The notes below the pieces were generated by a model. The model made no database searches, was not told the origin of the DNA, and saw only the letters and a program-made list of their open reading frames with translations. Made by a program: the position numbers and the translations under genes. This document shows, piece after piece, positions 1 through 6,862 of a DNA stretch of 10,364 nucleotides. Source of the DNA: Pseudomonadota bacterium (lineage in GTDB: Bacteria > Pseudomonadota > Gammaproteobacteria > Burkholderiales > Gallionellaceae); contig JAJXTL010000103.1 of the NCBI GenBank assembly GCA_021783855.1, forward strand, positions 1-10,364, read 5' to 3'. The first letter of the stretch is position 1, and every line of letters begins with the position of its first letter.

Positions 1-131
1 CGCGCGCCGCCTATATGCAGATAACCGGTCGGACTGGGAGCAAAACGGGTACGTATAGTCATGATATAAGTCGGAAAGTACGAAAAGAGGGGCGCATTTT
101 ACGGATTTTGTCTGTCTTCCGCATAAATAAA

Positions 132-161
132 TTGACTGCTGCCCGGGCGGCATGCTTAAAT
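132..161 (+). promoter_or_regulatory. Promoter of tRNA-Val(CAC)
   Basis: A -35 element TTGACT (132-137) is followed after 18 bases by the -10 element TTAAAT (156-161), with an upstream TG at 153-154 that makes it an extended -10. The predicted start near 168 lies about 9 bases before the mature tRNA. The stretch after the -10 is GC-rich (CGCG), as in stable-RNA promoters under stringent control. The spacing and position fit well; no other gene is available for it to serve. Confidence 0.6.
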
Positions 162-176
162 TCGCGACTTCGCGAA

Positions 177-251
177 GGGCGGTTAGCTCAGCGGTAGAGC
201 ACTGCCTTCACACGGCAGGGGTCACTGGTTCGAACCCAGTACCGCCCACCA
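177..251 (+). tRNA. tRNA-Val, anticodon CAC
   Basis: A complete cloverleaf can be folded by eye. The acceptor stem is GGGCGGT/ACCGCCC, the D arm is GCTC/GAGC, and the anticodon stem is CTGCC/GGCAG around the loop TTCACAC. The anticodon CAC at 209-211 reads the valine codon GUG. The variable loop has 5 bases, the T arm is ACTGG-TTCGAAC-CCAGT, and the discriminator A is followed by an encoded CCA at 249-251. The length is 75 bases. It stands alone, with its own promoter just upstream. The CAC isoacceptor supplements the usual UAC valine tRNA. No duplicated 3' end was seen downstream that would mark an integrated element. Confidence 0.96.
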
Positions 252-260
252 ATAGAATCA

Positions 261-287
261 AGTAGTTGTATCACTTCACGAACTACT
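261..287 (+). other. Weak hairpin downstream of the tRNA gene
   Basis: AGTAGTT (261-267) and AACTACT (281-287) form a perfect 7-bp stem with a 13-base loop, beginning 9 bases after the tRNA CCA. It may help 3' processing or termination of the tRNA transcript, but it is AT-rich and has no T-tract, so a terminator role is unproven. Confidence 0.3.
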
Positions 288-379
288 GCAATACGGTAAC
301 GTGACACCACGAAACCGTTTTGACTAACCGACATGGCGCAAGCTCCACTCCTGAACATAAGTGCTTGCGCCGGTCGGCG

Positions 380-447
380 CCCTCACCCAAACCCTCTCCC
401 GGAGGGAGAGGGAACAAACGAATTGCTTCGCGACTTTCACGGTAACG
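380..447 (+). repeat. Dispersed intergenic repeat element, copy 1 (hairpin core)
   Basis: The element starts with CCCTCACCCAAACCCTCT (380-397). It contains a perfect 9-bp stem, CCCTCTCCC (392-400) with GGGAGAGGG (404-412), around a GGA loop. It ends with ACAAACGAA (414-422) and a tail GCTTCGCGACTTTCACG leading to GGTAA. The same left and right blocks recur in the same orientation at about 9331-9472 around a different middle, which shows that this is a repeat family rather than chance. CCCTCACCC...CTCTCCC hairpins of this type are common intergenic repeats in Proteobacteria. It lies between the convergent tRNA and pepN transcripts. On the - strand the stem is followed by TTT, so it could also weakly terminate pepN transcription. 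Confidence 0.65.
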
Positions 448-499
448 CAGGAATTCAAAACGCCCGCTTCTGACGGCTCTGCCTGGACGCGCGCTCGTC

Positions 500-3118
500 C
501 TATCGGGACAATCTCTCGACGATTTCAAACACATCCCGCGACAGGCCGACATGATTGCCCAGCATTGCAAGCGCTGCGCGAGCATGCGCCTGACGGCCCG
601 CATCGAACCGGCTCCAGCGGTCGAAACAGCGGGCCAGACGGGCCGCAACTTGCGGGTTGATGGCATCAATCAGACAGGTCTGTTCGGCGAGAAACCGGTA
701 ACCGCTGCCGTCAAAGGCGTGGAACCGCACATGATTGCCACCGAATGCGCGCAGCAACGCGTAGACCTTGTTCGGATTGCGCATATCGAACGCCGGATGT
801 TTGACCAGCCGCTTAACGTCAGCCAGCGTATTTGGACTGCGACTGCTGGCCTGGACTTGCAGCCATTTGTCGACCACCAGAGGCTCGCCTTGCCAGCGCT
901 GATAGAAAGCATCCATCACTTCCTGACGCACCTCGCCCTCGCACTGAGCCAATGCCGCCAAACTTGCGAACTGATCGGTCATATTGTCGGCGGCATAAAA
1001 CTGTTGCCGCGCCAGCTCACGGGCAGATGCACTATCCGCCTCAGTCAGATAGCCCAGACAGAGATTGCGCAAGGCGCGGCGGCCCACATTAAGCGCATCG
1101 AACCGATAGGCGTCACGAGATGCAAGTCGCTCATAGCAGGACTGCAATTCCGTCCCCAATTGTTCGGCAAGGTAGCGGCGCAGTCCGTTGCGGGCGGCGT
1201 GCAAGGCGTCCGGGTCAACCACATCCAGTTGTTCGGCCAGCGTCACTTCACTTGGCAACGACAAGGCCTCGGCAGCAAAGGCCGGATCGACATCGGCAAG
1301 CACCTTCGCTGCCGCCTGCGCGAAGCTTGTCGGCCAGTCGGGCTCACCACCGGCGCTGAGGGCGCGGGTAGCCGCAATAATCAGGCGTCCAGCCAGGCGT
1401 TGGCCTGCTTCCCAGCGATTGAAGGAATCGCTGTCGTGCGCCAGCAAATGGGCAAGCTCAGCGTCGCTGTATGCGTAATCGAGCACGACCGGCGCCGAAA
1501 AGTTCCGCAGCAGCGAGGGCACCGGATCTTGTGCAATATCCTCGAAAATATATTCCTGCGTCGCATGGTGCAGCGAGAGCAGACCGCCTGACATACTCTC
1601 GCCCGCCAGACGCAACGGCAAGTCCTCCCCGTCCGGGCCGATCAGTCCGATGCTGACGGGAATATGAAACGGTGGAATATCCGCATGCCCCGGCATGGAC
1701 TGGGACAAATTCAGTATATAGCGCTTATTGGCTGCATCGTAGCTGCCCGCAGCAGCGACATGCGGCGTGCCGGCCTGTTCGTACCAGCGCATGAATTGAC
1801 CAAGATCGACTCCCGATGCATCGCTCATGGCGGCCACAAAATCATCGCAGGTTACCGCCTGTCCGTCGTGCCGGGCGAAATACAGATCCATGCCCAGGCG
1901 AAAGGCCTGCTTGCCTGTCAGGGTATGGATCATGCGCACCACTTCGGCACCTTTTTGGTAGATGGTCGCAGTATAAAAATTATTGATTTCGATGTACGAG
2001 GCAGGCCGCACCGGATGAGCCATCGGGCCCGCGTCTTCGGGAAACTGGGCGGCACGCAGACCGCGCACCTCGCGAATGCGGGCTATTGAACGGTTATGTA
2101 CGTCAGCACCGAATTCCTGATCGCGAAAAACGGTCAGCCCCTCCTTGAGCGAGAGCTGAAACCAGTCGCGACAGGTCACCCGGTTGCCGGTCCAGTTGTG
2201 AAAATACTCGTGCGCCACCACCCTGTCGATATTCTCGAAATCCATATCGGTGGCAACGTCGGGCCGTGCCAGCACAAATTTGGTGTTGAAAATGTTCAAC
2301 CCCTTGTTTTCCATCGCTCCCATATTGAAGTCGCTCACCGCGACGATCATGTAATGATCAAGATCGCATTCCAGACCGAAAGTCTCCTCATCCCACTGCA
2401 TCGCCTTTCTCAGCGCGGACATGGCGTATCCACACTGATCAAGTTTGTCATGTTCAACGTAGATCGCCAGTTGAACCACGCGGCCGGACGTAGTGCGATA
2501 ACTGTCGTGCAGCACGTCGAGGCGTGCGGCAACCATGGCAAACAGGTAGCAGGGTTTGGGGTGCGGGTCCTGCCATCTGGCCCAGTGGCGGCCATCCTGC
2601 TCATCGCCGCAGGCTGTAGGATTGCCGTTGGCCAGCAACTGAGGGTACAAAACCTTGTCGGCATGCAGGGTGACGGTATAGCGCGACATCACATCCGGCC
2701 TGTCCATAAACCAGGTGATGCGCCGAAATCCCTGTGCTTCGCACTGGGTAAAATAGCCGTTGGCTGAGCGATAGAGGCCGGATAACCGGGTATTGCTGTC
2801 GGGATAGATGCGACTCACCGTCTCAAGATTAAAGGCATCAGGCATGTCGCCCAGCACCAATCGAGCGGCGCTCAACTGATAACGGTCGGCGGGCAGTTTG
2901 ATACCGTCGAGGGATAAACTCAGCAATTCCAGCTCTTCGCCGTCAAGCATCAGTTGTGCGTCATGCAAGTTCACCGCCGGATTGCGGCGCATTGTCAGCA
3001 GCGATGTCACTATTACCGCGCCGTTCTGAAAGTTGACATCCAGATCAACCGTATCGATCAGAAAAGGCGGCGGCGCATAGTCGGCCAGCAGTATGGTTTG
3101 CGGAATATCCTGATTCAT
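500..3118 (-). CDS. pepN: Aminopeptidase N (M1 family zinc metallopeptidase)
   Basis: This is a cytosolic broad-specificity aminopeptidase that removes N-terminal residues from peptides late in protein turnover. With the start at ATG 3116-3118 the protein has 872 residues, close to the 870 of E. coli PepN, and the two align over their whole length from memory. The substrate-recognition motif GAMEN is at residues 267-271. The zinc motif HEYFH (HExxH) is at 303-307, with the third ligand Glu 326 in SLKEGLTVF, and the catalytic Tyr region is NNFYTATIY. The frame stays open 25 codons upstream to a TTG at 3191-3193, but those residues have no counterpart in the family and neither site has a strong Shine-Dalgarno, so the ATG is preferred. 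It is the last gene of the leftward series, 125 bases after yajD, and I found no convincing promoter in that gap. The C-terminal helical domain is intact and no frameshift is seen. Confidence 0.97.
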   Translation of the reverse strand: MNQDIPQTILLADYAPPPFLIDTVDLDVNFQNGAVIVTSLLTMRRNPAVNLHDAQLMLDGEELELLSLSLDGIKLPADRYQLSAARLVLGDMPDAFNLETVSRIYPDSNTRLSGLYRSANGYFTQCEAQGFRRITWFMDRPDVMSRYTVTLHADKVLYPQLLANGNPTACGDEQDGRHWARWQDPHPKPCYLFAMVAARLDVLHDSYRTTSGRVVQLAIYVEHDKLDQCGYAMSALRKAMQWDEETFGLECDLDHYMIVAVSDFNMGAMENKGLNIFNTKFVLARPDVATDMDFENIDRVVAHEYFHNWTGNRVTCRDWFQLSLKEGLTVFRDQEFGADVHNRSIARIREVRGLRAAQFPEDAGPMAHPVRPASYIEINNFYTATIYQKGAEVVRMIHTLTGKQAFRLGMDLYFARHDGQAVTCDDFVAAMSDASGVDLGQFMRWYEQAGTPHVAAAGSYDAANKRYILNLSQSMPGHADIPPFHIPVSIGLIGPDGEDLPLRLAGESMSGGLLSLHHATQEYIFEDIAQDPVPSLLRNFSAPVVLDYAYSDAELAHLLAHDSDSFNRWEAGQRLAGRLIIAATRALSAGGEPDWPTSFAQAAAKVLADVDPAFAAEALSLPSEVTLAEQLDVVDPDALHAARNGLRRYLAEQLGTELQSCYERLASRDAYRFDALNVGRRALRNLCLGYLTEADSASARELARQQFYAADNMTDQFASLAALAQCEGEVRQEVMDAFYQRWQGEPLVVDKWLQVQASSRSPNTLADVKRLVKHPAFDMRNPNKVYALLRAFGGNHVRFHAFDGSGYRFLAEQTCLIDAINPQVAARLARCFDRWSRFDAGRQAHARAALAMLGNHVGLSRDVFEIVERLSR

Positions 3119-3243
3119 CGGGGGTGTCTCGAAAAGATGGTAGTGTGACAGCAAAACCGGGTTTAAGTCATCCAGTACGAAAGTTTCGGCCAAATAACCG
3201 GGGCAAGTCTCGCCTCGTTATCTCAGAGCGTGCATCACCGATT

Positions 3244-3606
3244 TCACTCTTTCTTCAACATCGCCTGAAGACTGGCGAAGGGATTGTGCGTAGCCACAGC
3301 CTGATGCTCTGCGCCACGCCTGCGCTGCTCCTCTTCCAGAACTCGCGAATGTTCGTTATCGTGACAGTACAGACAGAGTAGCTCCCAGTTACTGCCGTCC
3401 GCCGGATTATTGTCGTGGTTGTGGTCTTTGTGATGCACCGTCAACTCACGCAGTCGCACCCCGGAAAATTCCCGTGCGCATCGACCGCATATCCACGGAT
3501 ATAATTTAAGCGCACGTTCGCGATAGCCGGCCTCACGCAACTCACTCAGCCTGCGTGCCTCGGTGACAATACGGTCGAGTCGTGCATGATCCGGCAGTTT
3601 GCTCAT
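3244..3606 (-). CDS. yajD: YajD-like HNH nuclease-fold protein
   Basis: This is a 120-residue protein of the YajD family of small HNH proteins; cellular function is not established. Two zinc-binding pairs are visible: CGRC (Cys40/43) and CLYC (Cys78/81). Between and after them are the HNH elements VHHKDHNHDNN (57-67) and SNWELLCLYCHDNEH (72-86). The segment GYRERALKLYPWICGRC and the C-terminal NPFASLQAML also match E. coli YajD from memory. The start at ATG 3604-3606 is chosen because GAGG lies 7 bases upstream and the homologue starts near here. A longer reading to 3675 would overlap the upstream gene by 67 bases and adds a tail without family support. Only 2 bases separate it from the stop codon of the cyclic-nucleotide-binding gene, so the two are probably co-transcribed and translationally coupled. 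Confidence 0.9.
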   Translation of the reverse strand: MSKLPDHARLDRIVTEARRLSELREAGYRERALKLYPWICGRCAREFSGVRLRELTVHHKDHNHDNNPADGSNWELLCLYCHDNEHSRVLEEEQRRRGAEHQAVATHNPFASLQAMLKKE

Positions 3607-3608
3607 GG

Positions 3609-4013
3609 TTAAGCCTCGGCAAGTTCCCGACGGCCGGACGAACCCTGCGCTTGTGCCAGGATGCGCTGATCGCAATTTCTGATTCGCTTCGCCATGACGC
3701 GCATCACATCGATGGCAAAGTGAGGCGCTTCGTCCACCAGGAAATGAAAGCGTTTGCTGTCAACGACGACAAATTTGCAGTCTGTCAATGCGCTCACCGT
3801 GGCGAAACGCGGAGAGCCGTCAATGACAGCCAGCTCCCCCATAAAACTTCCGGGCACACACTTTTCGAAGAACACCCCTGAAATGGTGATTTCAGCCTCA
3901 CCCTCTATCAGGATATACATCTCATCACCGCGATCCCCCTCCCTGAACAACAGGTCACCGGCTTTAATTTCAATGTACTCAGGGTCGTGTCGAAACATGT
4001 CAAAGAAGAGCAT
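3609..4013 (-). CDS. Stand-alone cyclic-nucleotide-binding domain protein (Crp-like sensor without HTH)
   Basis: This 134-residue protein is almost entirely one cNMP-binding beta-roll. IKAGDLLFREGDRGDEMYIL (residues 17-36) is the typical first half. The phosphate-binding cassette is GSFMGELAVIDGSPRFATV (55-73), keeping the Gly-Glu pair and the Arg of PR that contact the ribose-phosphate in CRP and PKA. A C-terminal helix follows (MRVMAKRI). No DNA-binding helix-turn-helix or catalytic domain is attached, so it may sense cAMP or another nucleotide, or bind no ligand, and act through partner proteins; its target cannot be read from sequence. ATG 4011-4013 is preferred because GAGG lies 5 bases upstream; an in-frame GTG two codons earlier (4017-4019) sits inside that ribosome-binding site. 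Its own promoter precedes it, and yajD follows after 2 bases. Confidence 0.88.
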   Translation of the reverse strand: MLFFDMFRHDPEYIEIKAGDLLFREGDRGDEMYILIEGEAEITISGVFFEKCVPGSFMGELAVIDGSPRFATVSALTDCKFVVVDSKRFHFLVDEAPHFAIDVMRVMAKRIRNCDQRILAQAQGSSGRRELAEA

Positions 4014-4041
4014 ATCCACCTCAGAAGTAAAAAACGAAGCA

Positions 4042-4070
4042 ATTATGATTGTTCGCCGGTCAATTTACAA
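4042..4070 (-). promoter_or_regulatory. Promoter of the CNB-yajD operon
   Basis: Read on the - strand, TTGTAA (4070-4065) and CATAAT (4047-4042) are separated by exactly 17 bases. They match the sigma-70 hexamers at 4/6 and 5/6. The predicted start near 4035 leaves a leader of about 22 bases carrying the Shine-Dalgarno GAGG. It lies in the gap between the DUF3025 stop and the CNB gene, suggesting that CNB-yajD can be transcribed independently of the genes upstream. Confidence 0.5.
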
Positions 4071-4084
4071 TTACCTGATAAATA

Positions 4085-4987
4085 TCATTCTTCCGCTCCC
4101 CGGTTCATTCCTGAAATTCCGCTTGCAACCGACTTGCGCCTGCCGGGACGAAAATAGGCCGTATTGTCGTAAAAAGTTGCAAACTCATTGCTCGCCCACC
4201 ATCCCGGCACGCCCAGCAGCGGCACGGGAGACAACTCTCCGGTAGAGAGGCAATGCCCGGGATCGGCAAGATAATCCGCCACACGACTATCCAGATACGC
4301 CAGTTGCTGCATTTTGGACCAGTCGAAGAATTCCTGTTCCACCGCCAGCAGCAGCCCCTGCCCTGTCATGCCGATGTATGGCCGCAAGGATTTCTCATAC
4401 AGACCGTGACCGAACAGATAGAAGCCCATGCCTGTCCTGAGTCCTTCGGCTTCGCTCAAAAAAGCCCTGTCGAAGCGGCTGCTTTGAACCTGCTCACGCC
4501 GCTGCCAGAACAATTCACGCCACTGAAAATTTCGCAGCAATCCCGCCAATTCGTCGTCGGCATAGGCCACGATTACCCCCGATTCATCCAGCAACGTATT
4601 GGTATCGCGCGTAGCGCCCCGCTGACTATGGGTCTGCGGGGCACTCGCCGTCAGTGCCCGGTAATGCCGCGCATTGATCGCCGCCTTGGCCATGGGAAAG
4701 GTCAGCCACACCAGCGCGTTCAGCAAATCATGCCAGTTATCTCTGCGCGTCTGTACCTCACCCGTCAAATAACAGCGCGGCTCGTATTGCGCCTCAAACG
4801 CCAACTTGCCGGCAGCCTGTTCCACGAAGCGCAGCTCACGACCGGTTTGCACAGCAATAGGATGAGCCAAAAGTTGCGCATTCAATTCTTCAAGCCCGGG
4901 AAATCGCTCAGTCATTAGGGTGGCAATAACCGGATGCAGCGGCGCAAAAATCGGAGATTGCAGCAGATAGTCCCGGTTAAAGTCCAT
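4085..4987 (-). CDS. DUF3025 family protein, function unknown
   Basis: This 300-residue protein is recognised as a DUF3025 member by the conserved block RDNWHDLLNALVWLTFP (82-98) followed by KAAIN. Further conserved-looking motifs are LLDESGVIVAYADD (132-145), FGHGLYEKSLRPYIGMT (192-208) and a C-terminal aromatic stretch PGWWASNEFATFYDN (261-275) ending in FRPGRR. It has no signal peptide, no hydrophobic membrane segment and no cysteine cluster, so it is probably a soluble cytoplasmic protein. The family has no assigned biochemical role that I know of. The start ATG 4985-4987 lies 20 bases after the radical SAM stop codon with only a poor Shine-Dalgarno (AGGT about 12 bases upstream), in keeping with a downstream gene in an operon. 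The mix of conserved His, Asp and Trp suggests an enzyme, but that is a guess. Confidence 0.85.
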   Translation of the reverse strand: MDFNRDYLLQSPIFAPLHPVIATLMTERFPGLEELNAQLLAHPIAVQTGRELRFVEQAAGKLAFEAQYEPRCYLTGEVQTRRDNWHDLLNALVWLTFPMAKAAINARHYRALTASAPQTHSQRGATRDTNTLLDESGVIVAYADDELAGLLRNFQWRELFWQRREQVQSSRFDRAFLSEAEGLRTGMGFYLFGHGLYEKSLRPYIGMTGQGLLLAVEQEFFDWSKMQQLAYLDSRVADYLADPGHCLSTGELSPVPLLGVPGWWASNEFATFYDNTAYFRPGRRKSVASGISGMNRGAEE

Positions 4988-5007
4988 GCTGATCAGATAC
5001 CTGAAAA

Positions 5008-5880
5008 CTAAGCGCTGACTTTGACGGGTAAACCCAGGCTGGTGATGCGCTCGGCGAAAGCCTGAAGCGCACTGGCAGGCAAGGCAGACAGACGCGGCGC
5101 TTCGGCCTGCTGCGAAGGGCGTGCCAGACCATAGAGCAATACACCTTGCAGCGCATATCCGTCACGCAGCAGTTCTGCCACAAAGCTCAGATAGTCTTCC
5201 TCGTCCTGCCTGGACGGCGGTTCATTATCCAGTGCAAACCAGCAGGTTTGCAGCCAGGTCGGACAGCTGGCGATCGACGAAATCAGATTCTCGCGCACTT
5301 TTCCGATGCGTGCATGGGTGTCGTTGACTCGCAGCATGCCCGCCTCGCTTGCACGATCCAGCTTGAACCACACTTCGCCGCCGATTTCAGCCATTTCACG
5401 CAGGCCCAGCTTTACATCATCGCGGTGCAACAGACTGCCGTTGGTAATCAGCACGGTTTTTACCGTTTCCGGCAAAGCCTGTCCCGAGCCAGAGCGAATG
5501 GACAACTCACGACGCACGCGAGCGAGCAGCCTGATGACCTGTAAGAACTCGGCTGCACTGGTGGGCTCACCGTTGCCGGACAAGGCGATATCGTTGATGC
5601 GCCGCGCACCTTCCGGAACACGAGTCTGCATGAAATCGCCCTGCAGCAGTTCGGCTAAAAAGGCGCGCAGCTCGGCTTCCAGCAGCGCCATATCCAGCGG
5701 CGGTGCGGTGCCGCGCGTCAGACCGGGCACCTGACAATAGATGCAGCGCCAGTTGCAGGCATTGTTGGGATTGAGATTGATACCGACCGACACGCCGCCC
5801 GCGCGGCGCGACACCACAGGATAAACGTAGCGCAGTGCCGCGCTGTTGCGGTCATGGTCGATTACATTGAGTATGCTCAT
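5008..5880 (-). CDS. Radical SAM protein of unknown substrate
   Basis: This 290-residue protein carries the [4Fe-4S]/S-adenosylmethionine motif CNWRCIYC (Cys42, Cys46, Cys49; CxxxCxxC) in the context LNPNNACNWRCIYCQVPG. SGNGEPT (101-107) corresponds to the SAM-binding GGE motif. The strands ITNGSL (145-150) and the region YGLARPSQQ (250-258) complete a typical radical SAM barrel. The SGNGEPT and RPS features recall the COG0731/TYW1-like group of Fe-S oxidoreductases, but the protein lacks other TYW1 parts, so a tRNA-modifying role is only a possibility. No extra Cys-rich auxiliary-cluster or RRM domain is present. Its ATG shares one base with the TGA of the HDOD gene (TGATG), a coupled junction. 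GGAGGAG lies about 16 bases upstream, beyond a GC-rich palindrome, so reinitiation after HDOD translation is likely. Confidence 0.87.
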   Translation of the reverse strand: MSILNVIDHDRNSAALRYVYPVVSRRAGGVSVGINLNPNNACNWRCIYCQVPGLTRGTAPPLDMALLEAELRAFLAELLQGDFMQTRVPEGARRINDIALSGNGEPTSAAEFLQVIRLLARVRRELSIRSGSGQALPETVKTVLITNGSLLHRDDVKLGLREMAEIGGEVWFKLDRASEAGMLRVNDTHARIGKVRENLISSIASCPTWLQTCWFALDNEPPSRQDEEDYLSFVAELLRDGYALQGVLLYGLARPSQQAEAPRLSALPASALQAFAERITSLGLPVKVSA

Positions 5881-6746
5881 CAGCGGTAGGCGCGCGCCTC
5901 CTCCAGCTCCGTCAACGCATCTTCTCTGATATCCGCCATATCATCGCCGTTCAGACCGAGATAATCCTGAGCCAGCTGTCCGCCAAGATGCCATTCCGCA
6001 TCATCGGGCTTACCCTGGAAGGCCGCGACTATGTGCTCGGACACCAGCTGTATGGCAACCAGTGAGCACGCCACCGGCAGGATACGGTCATTGCTGTGGG
6101 TGAAAATGGTAGGGTCGTGGTGCACCAGTATCGCCTGGCAGATAGACTCAGGCAGACACCAGTTGCGGGCCAGCATGTTGCCGACGATGGCGTGATTGGT
6201 AGCGTAATGTTGATCTTCGATGTGGATGACGAGCTCTGCGGTTCTGTTTGAAACGGCCAGTTTCTCTGTGTACTCGGAAAATTTCGCCATCAGGACGGGA
6301 ACGCCGCAGTCGTGAAACAGGCCGTAAGTATAAGCGTCCTCACGGGAGATGCCCGCTACATGGCCCGCCATGTTGGCGGCCACCACTGCCGTGAAATTGG
6401 ATCGTTCCCAGAAGCGTTCCATATGTATTTTTTCACCCCCCAATGCGTTTTGCAGCGCTGATCCCCTCGCGATCTGTATCAGATTTTTGAGCCCAAGCAC
6501 CGACACCGCCTGCTGAACCGAGTTGGCTTTGTTGCGCAAGGCAAAAAACGGCGAGTTGGCAGTTTTTAACATGGAAGCTGCCAGAGCCACGTCACCACTG
6601 ACGAGCTTGACCAGTTTGGTAAAATCCACTTCATCCTGACGCGCTTCTTCCATCAGCGCCAGCACCACCTCGGGACAAGGCGGGATGCGGATGGTTTTAA
6701 GGATATTCTCTGCTGTCAGACTCTCGATTTGCTTTTGATTTTTCAT
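5880..6746 (-). CDS. HDOD domain signalling protein
   Basis: This 288-residue single-domain protein is of the HDOD family, a degenerate relative of HD phosphohydrolases used in bacterial signalling networks. Recognisable parts, in order, are IPPCPEVVLALMEEA (21-35), GDVALAASMLKTANSPFFA (51-69, the family's aNSa helix), the VQQAVSVLGLKNLIQIA segment (78-93), GLFHDCGVPVL (142-152) with the HD pair at 145-146, NHAIVGNMLARNWCLP (184-199) and ILVHHDP (206-212). The set of metal-binding HD-phosphohydrolase residues is incomplete, so catalysis is not expected. No receiver, GGDEF or EAL domain is fused to it. It occupies the place downstream of nlpD where rpoS often sits. Its promoter lies in the AT-rich gap upstream; the ribosome-binding site is weak. 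Confidence 0.93.
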   Translation of the reverse strand: MKNQKQIESLTAENILKTIRIPPCPEVVLALMEEARQDEVDFTKLVKLVSGDVALAASMLKTANSPFFALRNKANSVQQAVSVLGLKNLIQIARGSALQNALGGEKIHMERFWERSNFTAVVAANMAGHVAGISREDAYTYGLFHDCGVPVLMAKFSEYTEKLAVSNRTAELVIHIEDQHYATNHAIVGNMLARNWCLPESICQAILVHHDPTIFTHSNDRILPVACSLVAIQLVSEHIVAAFQGKPDDAEWHLGGQLAQDYLGLNGDDMADIREDALTELEEARAYR

Positions 6747-6789
6747 ATGAAATTCTTAAATAATTTCGTTAATAATCATATAGTTATAT

Positions 6790-6818
6790 ATTATATAGTT
6801 TCGACGAACAGACAGCAA
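6790..6818 (-). promoter_or_regulatory. Promoter of the HDOD-radical SAM-DUF3025 operon
   Basis: On the - strand, TTGCTG (6818-6813) is followed after exactly 17 bases by a perfect TATAAT (6795-6790). The surrounding 6747-6800 is strongly AT-rich, unlike the rest of the window. The predicted start is near 6783, about 37 bases before the HDOD ATG. It would let this cluster be transcribed separately from surE-pcm-nlpD. Confidence 0.6.
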
Positions 6819-6833
6819 ATTATCGTCTGTCGT
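6803..6833 (-). promoter_or_regulatory. Inverted repeat overlapping the HDOD promoter -35
   Basis: ACAGAC (6808-6813) and GTCTGT (6825-6830) form a perfect 6-bp dyad with an 11-base AT-rich centre. Allowing one bulged base it extends to ACGA(A)CAGAC/GTCTGTCGT. One arm touches the predicted -35 element, so it may be an operator. As a hairpin it lies 30 bases after the nlpD stop, but no T-tract follows, which argues against a terminator. Confidence 0.4.
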
Positions 6834-6862
6834 GCATCCTCGCAAACCTGCATCAGAATTGC

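Noticed and set aside
15..197. A 60-codon open frame before and into the tRNA gene
   Set aside because: It runs into the tRNA, has no Shine-Dalgarno sequence, covers the tRNA promoter, and its translation looks like no protein family.
177..251. tRNA gene as an integration site for a mobile element
   Set aside because: No integrase is present, and no repeat of the tRNA 3' end was found elsewhere in the window.
485..500. GGACG/CGTCC hairpin at the pepN stop codon as a terminator
   Set aside because: The stem is only 5 bp, it overlaps the coding end, and no T-tract follows on the - strand.
551..1591. A 346-codon open frame on the + strand opposite pepN
   Set aside because: It lies wholly antisense to the strongly recognised pepN. 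Its composition is that of a reverse-strand shadow, with no motif and no start signal.
2096..2767. A 223-codon + strand frame opposite the catalytic part of pepN
   Set aside because: It is a complementary-strand shadow of conserved pepN codons, with no independent support.
5888..5899. Perfect 12-base palindrome AGGCGCGCGCCT just before the radical SAM start
   Set aside because: It falls in the Glu-Ala-Arg-Ala codons at the HDOD C-terminus, where GC-rich codon choice makes it likely by chance. It may still affect initiation, but nothing else supports that.
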